Below are positions 1-5,130 of a stretch of 6,969 nucleotides of DNA, piece after piece. The DNA is from Flavobacteriaceae bacterium. Lineage in GTDB: Bacteria; Bacteroidota; Bacteroidia; Flavobacteriales; Flavobacteriaceae. The stretch lies in the NCBI GenBank assembly GCA_030828025.1, contig JAURDG010000069.1, positions 1 through 6,969 on the forward strand, written 5' to 3'. The notes beneath the pieces are model-generated. The model saw only the letters and a list, made by a program, of their open reading frames with translations. It made no database searches and was not told where the DNA came from. A program made the translations under genes and the position numbers. Each line of letters starts with the position of its first letter. Within the stretch, counting starts at the first letter, position 1.

Positions 1-39
1 ATAAGGAATGACGACGGTGATGTTGGGTTGCTTAGTCAA
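1..39 (-). CDS. Probable family 2 glycosyltransferase, N-terminal fragment (cut by window start)
   Basis: Only 13 codons lie in the window. Read on the minus strand, they begin with TTG directly after the TAA stop of the DUF4199 gene and translate as (M)TKQPNITVVIPY. A short polar start followed by a beta strand ending in VVIP is how family 2 glycosyltransferases usually begin, where the strand leads into the nucleotide-sugar binding site. The stop codon lies in frame immediately upstream and no other usual start codon occurs in these 13 codons, so TTG at 39-37 would be the start, with translation coupled to the upstream gene. A glycosyltransferase after a DUF4199 gene fits an arrangement I recall from Bacteroidota genomes. 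The fragment is too short to name a substrate, and the call rests on very few residues. Confidence 0.5.
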   Translation of the reverse strand, partial: MTKQPNITVVIPY

Positions 40-549
40 TTAACTTTTTTTTGCGAATAGACCAGTAAACAAACCCACTAGCAACCCAACTATAAGAGAT
101 GGAATTAAAAAAAATATAAAATACCCAATGTAGAAATACTTTTGAATACTCTCTTGTTGTATCTGAATAATATTTTCGTCCAATTCTGGTTTTGCCTCAC
201 GGATTGCATCAGCCTGAATTTGAGCAAAATTAGCCGTGAAATCAGGTTCAAGTGTGTTTGAGTAAATCAATAAATGTAGAAAACCAATAATTCCAGAAAC
301 AAAAAATACACCAACACCTATTTTCAACGATTGCCCAATACTGAGTAATCCTCCGTTATTTTTTTTAAAACTTAAAATTGCCATGATAACCAGCACAACA
401 GGAATAAGGTAACTTATAAATTGAATAACAGGTGATTGTTCATAGGTCATGTCCATAAAATGAAGCATCAGGCTAAATACAATGCCAATTGCTGCAGCAA
501 TAGCTCCAAATTTATAATTGTAGCTACCTAATTTGGGTTTAGTTGTCAT
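40..549 (-). CDS. DUF4199 family membrane protein
   Basis: This is a 169-residue integral membrane protein. Hydrophobic segments lie at about residues 14-31, 42-60, 76-95 and 141-165, with a polar, acidic and glutamine-rich loop at about 100-138. The short charged N-terminus, four-helix layout, the G-Q-S-L-K-I-G stretch at residues 72-78 before the third helix and the long loop before the last helix match the DUF4199 family, which is almost confined to Bacteroidota and has no established function. There is no cleavable signal peptide; the first helix probably acts as an anchor. The gene is divergent from rpmE2 and runs straight into a probable glycosyltransferase, so a role linked to the envelope is possible but not shown. 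Start ATG is at 549-547; the coding sequence is AT-rich. Confidence 0.85.
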   Translation of the reverse strand: MTTKPKLGSYNYKFGAIAAAIGIVFSLMLHFMDMTYEQSPVIQFISYLIPVVLVIMAILSFKKNNGGLLSIGQSLKIGVGVFFVSGIIGFLHLLIYSNTLEPDFTANFAQIQADAIREAKPELDENIIQIQQESIQKYFYIGYFIFFLIPSLIVGLLVGLFTGLFAKKS

Positions 550-579
550 AAGTTTTGTTTTTATGTGATAAGTGTATGG

Positions 580-587
580 TAAATTTA
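580..587 (-). promoter_or_regulatory. Possible -7 promoter box for the DUF4199 gene
   Basis: The minus strand reads TAAATTTA here, matching 7 of 8 positions of the Bacteroidota box TAnnTTTG, about 30 bases before the DUF4199 start. No TTG is seen at the expected -33 distance. The surrounding 81-base divergent gap is very AT-rich, so a chance match is possible. Confidence 0.3.
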
Positions 588-598
588 GATAAAATAAT

Positions 599-606
599 TA
601 AATTTG
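599..606 (+). promoter_or_regulatory. -7 promoter box of rpmE2
   Basis: TAAATTTG is a perfect match to the Bacteroidota -7 consensus TAnnTTTG. It is followed by CAGCC and a leader, leaving 24 bases between the box and the rpmE2 ATG. No TTG is visible 17-23 bases upstream, so the -33 element is weak or absent. The same TTTGCAGCC string recurs at the rpmH promoter. Confidence 0.7.
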
Positions 607-630
607 CAGCCCTTTATAAGGTAAAGTATT

Positions 631-882
631 ATGAAACAAGGTATCCATCCCGATAATTATCGCTTAGTAGCGTTCAAGGATATGTCTAACGAAGATGTAT
701 TCATCACAAAATCTACGGCTAACGCCAAAGAAACCCTTGAGGTGGATGGCGTTGAGTATCCGCTTGTTAAGTTGGAAATCTCACGAACATCACATCCGTA
801 TTATACAGGAAAATCAAAACTTGTGGATACGGCTGGTCGTATTGATAAGTTCAAAAACAAATACGCGAAGTTTAACAAATAA
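631..882 (+). CDS. rpmE2: 50S ribosomal protein L31, type B (zinc-independent)
   Basis: This 83-residue protein of the large ribosomal subunit begins MKQGIHPDNYR and carries the type B hallmarks: FKDMSNEDVF, the KSTANAKET stretch, Y-P-L-V-K-L-E-I-S followed by T-S-H-P-Y-Y-T-G-K, and V-D-T-A-G-R-I-D-K-F near the end. It contains no cysteine, so the CxxC zinc-binding motif of type A L31 is missing and this is the zinc-independent form. Its length is normal for type B. In some other bacteria type B L31 is a zinc-starvation paralogue under Zur; nothing like a Zur operator is seen here, and a plain promoter at 599-606 suggests constitutive expression. It is a single-gene unit ending in a terminator, followed by the GlmU-like gene. 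Confidence 0.97.
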   Translation: MKQGIHPDNYRLVAFKDMSNEDVFITKSTANAKETLEVDGVEYPLVKLEISRTSHPYYTGKSKLVDTAGRIDKFKNKYAKFNK

Positions 883-905
883 GCTACTCGTTTTTAAAGC
901 AATAT

Positions 906-930
906 AAGCCTCCTTTGTGGAGGTTTTTTT
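906..930 (+). terminator. Intrinsic terminator of rpmE2
   Basis: A hairpin has CCTCC (909-913) pairing with GGAGG (919-923) around a 5-base loop TTTGT, extended outward by a G-T pair and two A-T pairs (906-908 with 924-926). A run of seven T follows at 924-930. This is a clear Rho-independent terminator 23 bases after the rpmE2 stop. Confidence 0.9.
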
Positions 931-947
931 ATTTACACCTATCTTTG
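914..947 (+). promoter_or_regulatory. Promoter of the GlmU-like gene (leaderless)
   Basis: The -7 box TATCTTTG at 940-947 matches TAnnTTTG perfectly. TTTG at 914-917 lies 22 bases upstream, within the spacing accepted for the -33 element, and falls in the loop of the rpmE2 terminator. Only four bases (ACCT) separate the box from the ATG at 952, so transcription should start at or next to the start codon. The last bases of the box also form an in-frame TGA (946-948), which rules out any upstream start. Confidence 0.7.
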
Positions 948-951
948 ACCT

Positions 952-2118
952 ATGCAATTATGTCTCTTTGACGGACCAAACCGTGCTGATTTACTGCCAT
1001 TGGTGTTTACGCGCCCGGTTGCTGATTTGTTTTTGGGTGGTATGACCTTATCAAAACGCTGGTCGTTAGCTTTAGATGCATCGGTGGTCGCAGAGACTGA
1101 ATCCTACCTTCAAACCAATACGCCCAGTTTTGATGTTGCGGTATTGGCAGGTTGTTTGCCAAACCCGACTTTGGCACAAGCAATCAAGGAACTAAAAGAC
1201 GGGCAAAAAATTGTTGCAGCAGGACAACTGATTGCTTTTAAGGGCGCTAGCTCTTCTACTGCAGCAGAAATTAATGACTTTACGCTTGTTCCCATAGAGG
1301 AAACACCGATCGTGCTGCGGTTTCCTTGGGATTTATTTACACATAATGGGCAGGCAATCATCAACGACGCTGCTTACTTTGCAAAAACACATACGCACAA
1401 ACTCGATGTATCTAACACTCAAATCGGTGCACAGTCCGTTATGGTTGGAAAACAGGTGCATGCTACTGCAGCAGTTTTTAATACTACAGATGGGCCGATT
1501 ATTTTGGATGATGGCGCTACAGTTATGGAGGGTGCGTTACTTCGTGGACCACTCTACATAGGAAAAAATGCTGTTATTAAAATGGGTGCCAAGCTTTATG
1601 GTGGGACTAGCCTTGGTCCAGCGACTAAGGTCGGTGGCGAGCTAAACAATGTGGTGTTTCTTGGAAACAGCAACAAAGGGCACGATGGATTTTTGGGGAA
1701 TGCGGTGATAGGCGAGTGGTGTAATCTTGGTGCAGCTACCGATGCATCCAACCTTAAAAACGACTACGGAATCACACGTGCTTGGAACTATACTCAACAA
1801 AAATTTATCACAACTGGCTTGCAGTTTTGTGGGCTGATAATGGGTGATTATTCCATGACGGCAATCCAGACGGCAATCAACACCGCCACCGTAGTAGGTG
1901 TCGGATGTAATATTTTCTCCGTTGGATTTCCACGCGCATTTATTCCTAGTTTTTCTAGAGGTGGCGCACAAGGAATGTCTTTGAACCGACTAGATAAAGT
2001 AATAGAAACCGCCGCACTTGTAATGCAGCGCCGCAATCAAATCTTGCTCGACAAACAAAAAGCAGTGCTGCACCATATTTTTGATGCAACAACAGCACAT
2101 CGAAATGCGCATAACTAA
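952..2118 (+). CDS. GlmU-like sugar nucleotidyltransferase / left-handed beta-helix acyltransferase
   Basis: This 388-residue protein matches the short, Bacteroidota-type GlmU family annotated as UDP-N-acetylglucosamine diphosphorylase/glucosamine-1-phosphate N-acetyltransferase. By that homology it would make UDP-GlcNAc for peptidoglycan and surface glycans in the cytoplasm. The N-terminal part (about 1-150) has the family opening L-F-D-G-P and L-P-L-V-F-T-R-P-V-A-D (residues 15-25) and later F-P-W-D-L. The C-terminal part (about 155-330) is a hexapeptide-repeat left-handed beta helix, with I-L-D-D-G-A-T-V at 184-191, the conserved N-K-G-H-D-G-F-L-G at 241-249 and a G-E-W-C-N-L-G-A stretch at 254-261. 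A charged helical tail follows (345-388). The classical pyrophosphorylase motif GxGTRM is absent, so the exact substrate is less certain than the fold. The start is fixed by an in-frame TGA at 946-948. The neighbours are ribosomal and tRNA-modifying genes, not sugar genes. Confidence 0.85.
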   Translation: MQLCLFDGPNRADLLPLVFTRPVADLFLGGMTLSKRWSLALDASVVAETESYLQTNTPSFDVAVLAGCLPNPTLAQAIKELKDGQKIVAAGQLIAFKGASSSTAAEINDFTLVPIEETPIVLRFPWDLFTHNGQAIINDAAYFAKTHTHKLDVSNTQIGAQSVMVGKQVHATAAVFNTTDGPIILDDGATVMEGALLRGPLYIGKNAVIKMGAKLYGGTSLGPATKVGGELNNVVFLGNSNKGHDGFLGNAVIGEWCNLGAATDASNLKNDYGITRAWNYTQQKFITTGLQFCGLIMGDYSMTAIQTAINTATVVGVGCNIFSVGFPRAFIPSFSRGGAQGMSLNRLDKVIETAALVMQRRNQILLDKQKAVLHHIFDATTAHRNAHN

Positions 2119-2138
2119 GTCATTGCGCATTCACGTTG

Positions 2139-2146
2139 TATATTTG
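2139..2146 (+). promoter_or_regulatory. -7 promoter box of mtaB (leaderless)
   Basis: TATATTTG matches TAnnTTTG perfectly and is followed by four bases (CGCC) and then the ATG at 2151. The spacing is identical to that at the GlmU-like gene and implies a leaderless mRNA. A TTG at 2123-2125 is only 13 bases upstream, too close for a normal -33 element. The box lies in the 32-base gap after the GlmU-like gene, so mtaB can be transcribed on its own. Confidence 0.65.
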
Positions 2147-2150
2147 CGCC

Positions 2151-3488
2151 ATGCAAACTTCAGGAACCGTTGCTTTTTACACCCTCGGATGCAAGCTGAA
2201 CTTTTCAGAAACATCCACCATTGCCCGCTCGTTTAAGGCGGCGGGTTATGTCGAAACTTCTTTCGATAACCCCGCGGATGTATATGTCATCAATACCTGT
2301 TCGGTTACCGAAAATGCAGATAAAAAGTTTAAAACAATCGTTAAACAAGCACTAAAGTACAATCCCGAAGGTTTTTTGGTTGCCGTTGGGTGTTATGCGC
2401 AACTAAAGCCTGAAGAACTTGCAGCCTTGGATGGCGTTGATTTGGTGTTGGGTGCCAACGAAAAATTCAATGTGGTTGATTTTATTGCGGATGCTAAAGC
2501 CACAACAGCAGCTGTTCATGCCTGTGCTATAGATGCTGTTGAGCAATATGTTGGAAGTTATGCTATTGGCGAACGTACACGTGCCTTTTTAAAAGTTCAA
2601 GACGGCTGCGATTATAAATGTACCTATTGTACAATCCCTTTGGCTAGAGGAATTTCGCGAAGCGACACCCTAGAAAATATTGTGCGTCAAGCCAATGAAA
2701 TAGTCGATCAAGGCATTCGTGAGGTGGTGCTTACAGGTGTCAATATTGGTGATTTTGGTAAAGGCGAATTTGGGGCAAAAAAACATGAGCATACCTTCTA
2801 TGATTTGGTTCAGGAACTAGACAAGGTGCCAGGTTTGGCCCGCATTCGGATTTCATCTATCGAGCCTAATTTACTCCGTCAAGAGGTTATAGACTTTGTC
2901 GCAAAATCCACTTGTTTTGTGCCTCATTTTCATATTCCGCTTCAGAGTGGAAGCAATGATATACTGGCGGCTATGCGCCGCCGCTATCAGCGTGAGCTTT
3001 ACGAAAAACGGGTGGCGCAAATAAAAGACCGTATGCCAAATGCATGCATCGGGGTTGACGTAATCGTTGGTTTTCCTGGCGAAACGGAAGCTCATTTTTT
3101 AGAGACCTATCATTTTCTTCAGGCGTTAGATATCTCATATTTGCATGTATTCCCTTATTCGGAACGTACGAACACACTTGCGGCAAGCATGTCAAATCCC
3201 GTACCGAAAGAGGTTAGAACAAAAAGGAGTAAAATGCTGCGCGGATTGTCGCTAAAAAAACGACGTGCTTTTTACGAAAGTCAATTGGGAACCACGCAAG
3301 AGGTGTTGTTTGAATCTGAAAATAAACAGGGCTTTATCCACGGATTTACACCAAATTATGTTAAGGTGAAAACATTTTGGAATCCTACATTATGCAACAC
3401 CATTCATCGAGTAAACCTTACCAAAATTGCTGCAGACGGTCTTGTTGAATTTAAATTTGTGACAGAAGCGGTCTCTACATTAATTTAG
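2151..3488 (+). CDS. mtaB: tRNA (t6A37-C2) methylthiotransferase MtaB
   Basis: This 445-residue radical SAM enzyme adds a methylthio group to N6-threonylcarbamoyladenosine at position 37 of tRNAs, giving ms2t6A, which stabilises codon-anticodon pairing. The N-terminal MTTase domain has the three cluster-binding cysteines: C14 in T-L-G-C-K-L-N, C50 in I-N-T-C-S-V-T and C81 in V-G-C-Y-A-Q. The radical SAM domain has C153, C157 and C160 in D-G-C-D-Y-K-C-T-Y-C, plus P-L-Q-S-G-S and V-G-F-P-G-E-T. A TRAM-like RNA-binding region covers about 379-441. The T-L-G-C-K-L-N and C-S-V-T-E-N-A-D signatures favour MtaB over MiaB or RimO. I chose ATG 2151. A TTG at 2136 would add five residues (MYICA) but starts 3 bases before the promoter box and includes all of it. 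The stop overlaps the convergent GNAT-like gene by 4 bases. Confidence 0.92.
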   Translation: MQTSGTVAFYTLGCKLNFSETSTIARSFKAAGYVETSFDNPADVYVINTCSVTENADKKFKTIVKQALKYNPEGFLVAVGCYAQLKPEELAALDGVDLVLGANEKFNVVDFIADAKATTAAVHACAIDAVEQYVGSYAIGERTRAFLKVQDGCDYKCTYCTIPLARGISRSDTLENIVRQANEIVDQGIREVVLTGVNIGDFGKGEFGAKKHEHTFYDLVQELDKVPGLARIRISSIEPNLLRQEVIDFVAKSTCFVPHFHIPLQSGSNDILAAMRRRYQRELYEKRVAQIKDRMPNACIGVDVIVGFPGETEAHFLETYHFLQALDISYLHVFPYSERTNTLAASMSNPVPKEVRTKRSKMLRGLSLKKRRAFYESQLGTTQEVLFESENKQGFIHGFTPNYVKVKTFWNPTLCNTIHRVNLTKIAADGLVEFKFVTEAVSTLI

Positions 3489-3778
3489 ATGCGCACGCCG
3501 ATAGGTAACATGCTTCGGTAACGCTTGTTTTTGCGGACAAAGCGAACAATTTCTGGGCTTGTAGGCATCATGCTGATGTTTCGCTCTGCAATAATGGAAA
3601 GCACCTCTTTAATGAAGTTGTCGCTAAAATCTTGTGGGCAGTTACTTGCGGGTACAACCAGTTTGGTCAAAAATATTTTGCGCTCTTGTTCTGCATACTC
3701 AATTTTGGCTAGGCTTCCTGAAACTTCGGTTTCAAATTGGCGCAAAAATGAGTTATCAATAACGTTTATTTTCTCCAT
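3485..3778 (-). CDS. Small GNAT-like protein (COG2388/YjdJ type), probably degenerate
   Basis: This 97-residue cytoplasmic protein has the plan of the short N-acetyltransferase family COG2388 (N-acetyltransf_CG): I-D-N-x5-Q-F-E-T-E-V-S-G near 7-21, A-K-I-E-Y at 24-28, a strand with I-F-L-T-K at 35-39, V-V-P at 41-43, a helix at about 52-66, and M-P-T-S-P-E-I with a basic R-K-N-K-R-Y tail at 71-87. Two landmarks are missing. The acetyl-CoA loop R/Q-x-x-G-x-G, expected after V-V-P, is replaced by S-N-C-P-Q-D-F, and the usual cysteine of the C-P motif is S74. Acetyltransferase activity is therefore doubtful, and a binding role is possible. It is transcribed alone from the box at 3798-3805 and ends inside the tail of mtaB. 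The opposite-strand reading frame over it resembles nothing I know. The family match is from memory. Confidence 0.75.
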   Translation of the reverse strand: MEKINVIDNSFLRQFETEVSGSLAKIEYAEQERKIFLTKLVVPASNCPQDFSDNFIKEVLSIIAERNISMMPTSPEIVRFVRKNKRYRSMLPIGVRI

Positions 3779-3797
3779 TAATTTTAAAGCTAGAGTG

Positions 3798-3805
3798 CAA
3801 ATTTA
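3798..3805 (-). promoter_or_regulatory. -7 promoter box of the GNAT-like gene
   Basis: The minus strand reads TAAATTTG, a perfect match to TAnnTTTG, followed by C and leaving a 19-base spacing to the ATG at 3778. No TTG is seen at the -33 distance. It lies in the 57-base divergent gap shared with the hydrolase gene. Confidence 0.6.
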
Positions 3806-3817
3806 CAAAATTTTATG

Positions 3818-3825
3818 TACATTGG
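3818..3825 (+). promoter_or_regulatory. Possible -7 promoter box of the hydrolase gene
   Basis: TACATTGG matches TAnnTTTG at 7 of 8 positions and lies 10 bases before the ATG at 3836. No -33 TTG is visible. It is the best candidate in the short gap, but a single mismatch within the TTTG core weakens it. Confidence 0.35.
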
Positions 3826-3835
3826 TTAAGTCTCA

Positions 3836-4504
3836 ATGAAAAACAACAACTCCATACACGTTTACCTGATGCCTGGATTGGCCGCCAATCCACAAATCTT
3901 TAAGTTCCTAAACTTAGACGCACGCTTTACGCTTCATTCGCTTGCCTGGTTTATGCCCAAAAAAGACGAGGCTTTTTCGGAATACGCCCGGCGCATGACG
4001 GCTAAAATCAAACATAAAAACCCCGTTTTGTTGGGTGTGTCTTTTGGCGGAATGCTGGTACAAGAAATGGCGAAACATATTGATTGTCAAAAAGTCATCA
4101 TTATCTCTAGCGTTCGCACACGTAAAGAATTTCCTATTCACATGCGCATTACAAGCAAAACCAAAGCCTATCGTCTGTTTCCGATGCAATGGGTCAATAA
4201 TTTGGAAGATTTTGTTGGTTTTGTTTTTGGGCCTAGTGCGCGTAAACGCATGGACTTAAACAAGCGCTATTTGTCTTACCGAAGCCCCGAATACTTAGAT
4301 TGGGCATTAGATGCATTTTTTAATTGGGAGCAAACAGTACCGCTTGAAAATGTCGTCCACATACACGGCACTTTTGACTTGGTCTTTCCAGTGATGTATT
4401 TACAGGATTATATTCCTGTGCCAAAAGGCACACACGTGATGATTATGTTGCGGGCTACTTGGTTTAATGAGAACCTGCCTAAGATAATTTTGGATGAATT
4501 TTGA
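3836..4504 (+). CDS. Small alpha/beta-fold hydrolase
   Basis: This 222-residue protein has the alpha/beta-hydrolase fold and is probably cytoplasmic, as it has no signal peptide. The opening strand H-V-Y-L-M-P-G-L-A-A (8-17) supplies the oxyanion-hole turn. The nucleophile elbow is G-V-S-F-G, giving S69. The acid is D181 in H-I-H-G-T-F-D-L-V-F-P, and the base is H200 in K-G-T-H. With all three present the protein should be catalytically competent, most likely as an esterase or thioesterase-like enzyme, but nothing in the sequence identifies the substrate. The region between nucleophile and acid (about 95-170) is basic and aromatic and would form a small cap. Such short hydrolases are common in Bacteroidota. 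It stands alone, divergent from the GNAT-like gene, and ends 11 bases before the convergent TPR-like gene. Confidence 0.85.
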   Translation: MKNNNSIHVYLMPGLAANPQIFKFLNLDARFTLHSLAWFMPKKDEAFSEYARRMTAKIKHKNPVLLGVSFGGMLVQEMAKHIDCQKVIIISSVRTRKEFPIHMRITSKTKAYRLFPMQWVNNLEDFVGFVFGPSARKRMDLNKRYLSYRSPEYLDWALDAFFNWEQTVPLENVVHIHGTFDLVFPVMYLQDYIPVPKGTHVMIMLRATWFNENLPKIILDEF

Positions 4505-4528
4505 GCGAAAGCTAGCTAGATTCGCTTG
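4502..4528. other. Hairpin between two convergent gene ends
   Basis: AGCGAA (4504-4509) pairs with TTCGCT (4521-4526), extended by two G-T pairs (4502-4503 with 4527-4528), around an 11-base loop containing AGCTAGCT. It covers the stop codons of both the hydrolase and the TPR-like gene. A shared bidirectional terminator would fit this position, but there is no T-run on either side, so termination is uncertain. Confidence 0.35.
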
Positions 4529-5031
4529 AGTTGCTGCTGCATCATCTTGATTTGCTCCTTGAGCATCCCTTGTTTGTCTAGCTTTTTGGCTTCGTTCAGT
4601 AGGGTAGTGGCTTCGCGTTTACGTCTTTTTTGCATTACGATGCCGGCAAGGCTCAATTTTGCCATAGCTAAATCATGCTTCATGTTTAACCCCAATGAAA
4701 TGGCTTTTTTGAAGTGACGCTCTGCTTTAGTCAGGTTGTTTTGTGCTTCTATCACACCGTGCAAGAAATAAAAATATCCTTGCTGTTTGGTAGTAAGAGC
4801 TGCTTTTGGGTTTTTTATTCTGTTCAGCCAGCGTTGTGTGCCGTTAAAATCTTGTTTGCGAAGACGAAGAAATGAAAGGAGGATAAGCTCATTTTTAAAA
4901 TAAAGAAAAACAAAAACACCTGCCAAAAAAATAAAGGCAATACCATTACCGATTTCAGTTTCTATAAATTGGTAAACGGCATAACCAACAGAGAAAGCTG
5001 CAAGCACCAACTTTATAAACTTTGGGAACAT
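4516..5031 (-). CDS. Membrane-anchored TPR-like protein
   Basis: This 171-residue protein has two N-terminal membrane helices (about 5-22 and 28-45) separated by a short loop with E-T-E-I-G-N-G. A soluble helical part follows that looks like two tetratricopeptide-type repeats: about 84-117, with Y-F-L-H-G-V-I-E-A-Q and A-E-R-H-F-K-K-A-I-S-L-G, and about 119-152, with A-K-L-S-L-A-G and A-T-T-L-L-N-E-A-K-K-L-D. The tail is glutamine- and methionine-rich (M-M-Q-Q-Q-L). Tightly turned N-terminal helices with a C-terminal repeat domain suggest a protein-docking role at the inner face of the membrane, but this is inference. I recall similar proteins in Flavobacteriia, sometimes labelled DUF2892; the function is unknown. 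It has its own promoter and is divergent from rpmH. Confidence 0.8.
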   Translation of the reverse strand: MFPKFIKLVLAAFSVGYAVYQFIETEIGNGIAFIFLAGVFVFLYFKNELILLSFLRLRKQDFNGTQRWLNRIKNPKAALTTKQQGYFYFLHGVIEAQNNLTKAERHFKKAISLGLNMKHDLAMAKLSLAGIVMQKRRKREATTLLNEAKKLDKQGMLKEQIKMMQQQLKRI

Positions 5032-5047
5032 AAAATTAATTTTTCAG

Positions 5048-5055
5048 CAAATTTA
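5048..5055 (-). promoter_or_regulatory. -7 promoter box of the TPR-like gene
   Basis: The minus strand reads TAAATTTG followed by C, a perfect TAnnTTTG match, with 16 bases between box and ATG. No -33 TTG is visible. It is divergent from the rpmH promoter in the same 99-base gap. Confidence 0.6.
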
Positions 5056-5076
5056 CACATTTATGTCATTAGTCTG

Positions 5077-5107
5077 TTTGGTCTTGGCATGAGATATTGT
5101 ATATTTG
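5077..5107 (+). promoter_or_regulatory. Promoter of rpmH
   Basis: This is the best complete promoter in the window. TTTG at 5077-5080 serves as the -33 element, then a 19-base spacer, then TATATTTG at 5100-5107, a perfect TAnnTTTG. CAGCC follows, as at rpmE2, leaving a 23-base gap to the ATG at 5131. Confidence 0.8.
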
Positions 5108-5130
5108 CAGCCGTCTTAAGAAAAAAAACG

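Noticed and set aside
695..907. Second plus-strand open frame over rpmE2
   Set aside because: It is an out-of-frame shadow; the L31 frame is unambiguous.
1642..1971. Minus-strand open frame inside the GlmU-like gene
   Set aside because: It lies wholly within a well-supported coding region, and its translation is low in recognisable structure; it is a shadow frame.
3525..3839. Open frame of 104 codons on the plus strand opposite the GNAT-like gene
   Set aside because: The minus-strand gene has a recognisable family pattern and a perfect promoter box. The plus-strand translation resembles no family, and its 3' end runs through the hydrolase promoter region and start.
4969..5130. N-terminal extension of L34 from ATG 4969
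   Set aside because: It would cover the start of the divergent TPR-like gene and the rpmH promoter. L34 proteins begin MKRTFQPS, which is at 5131.
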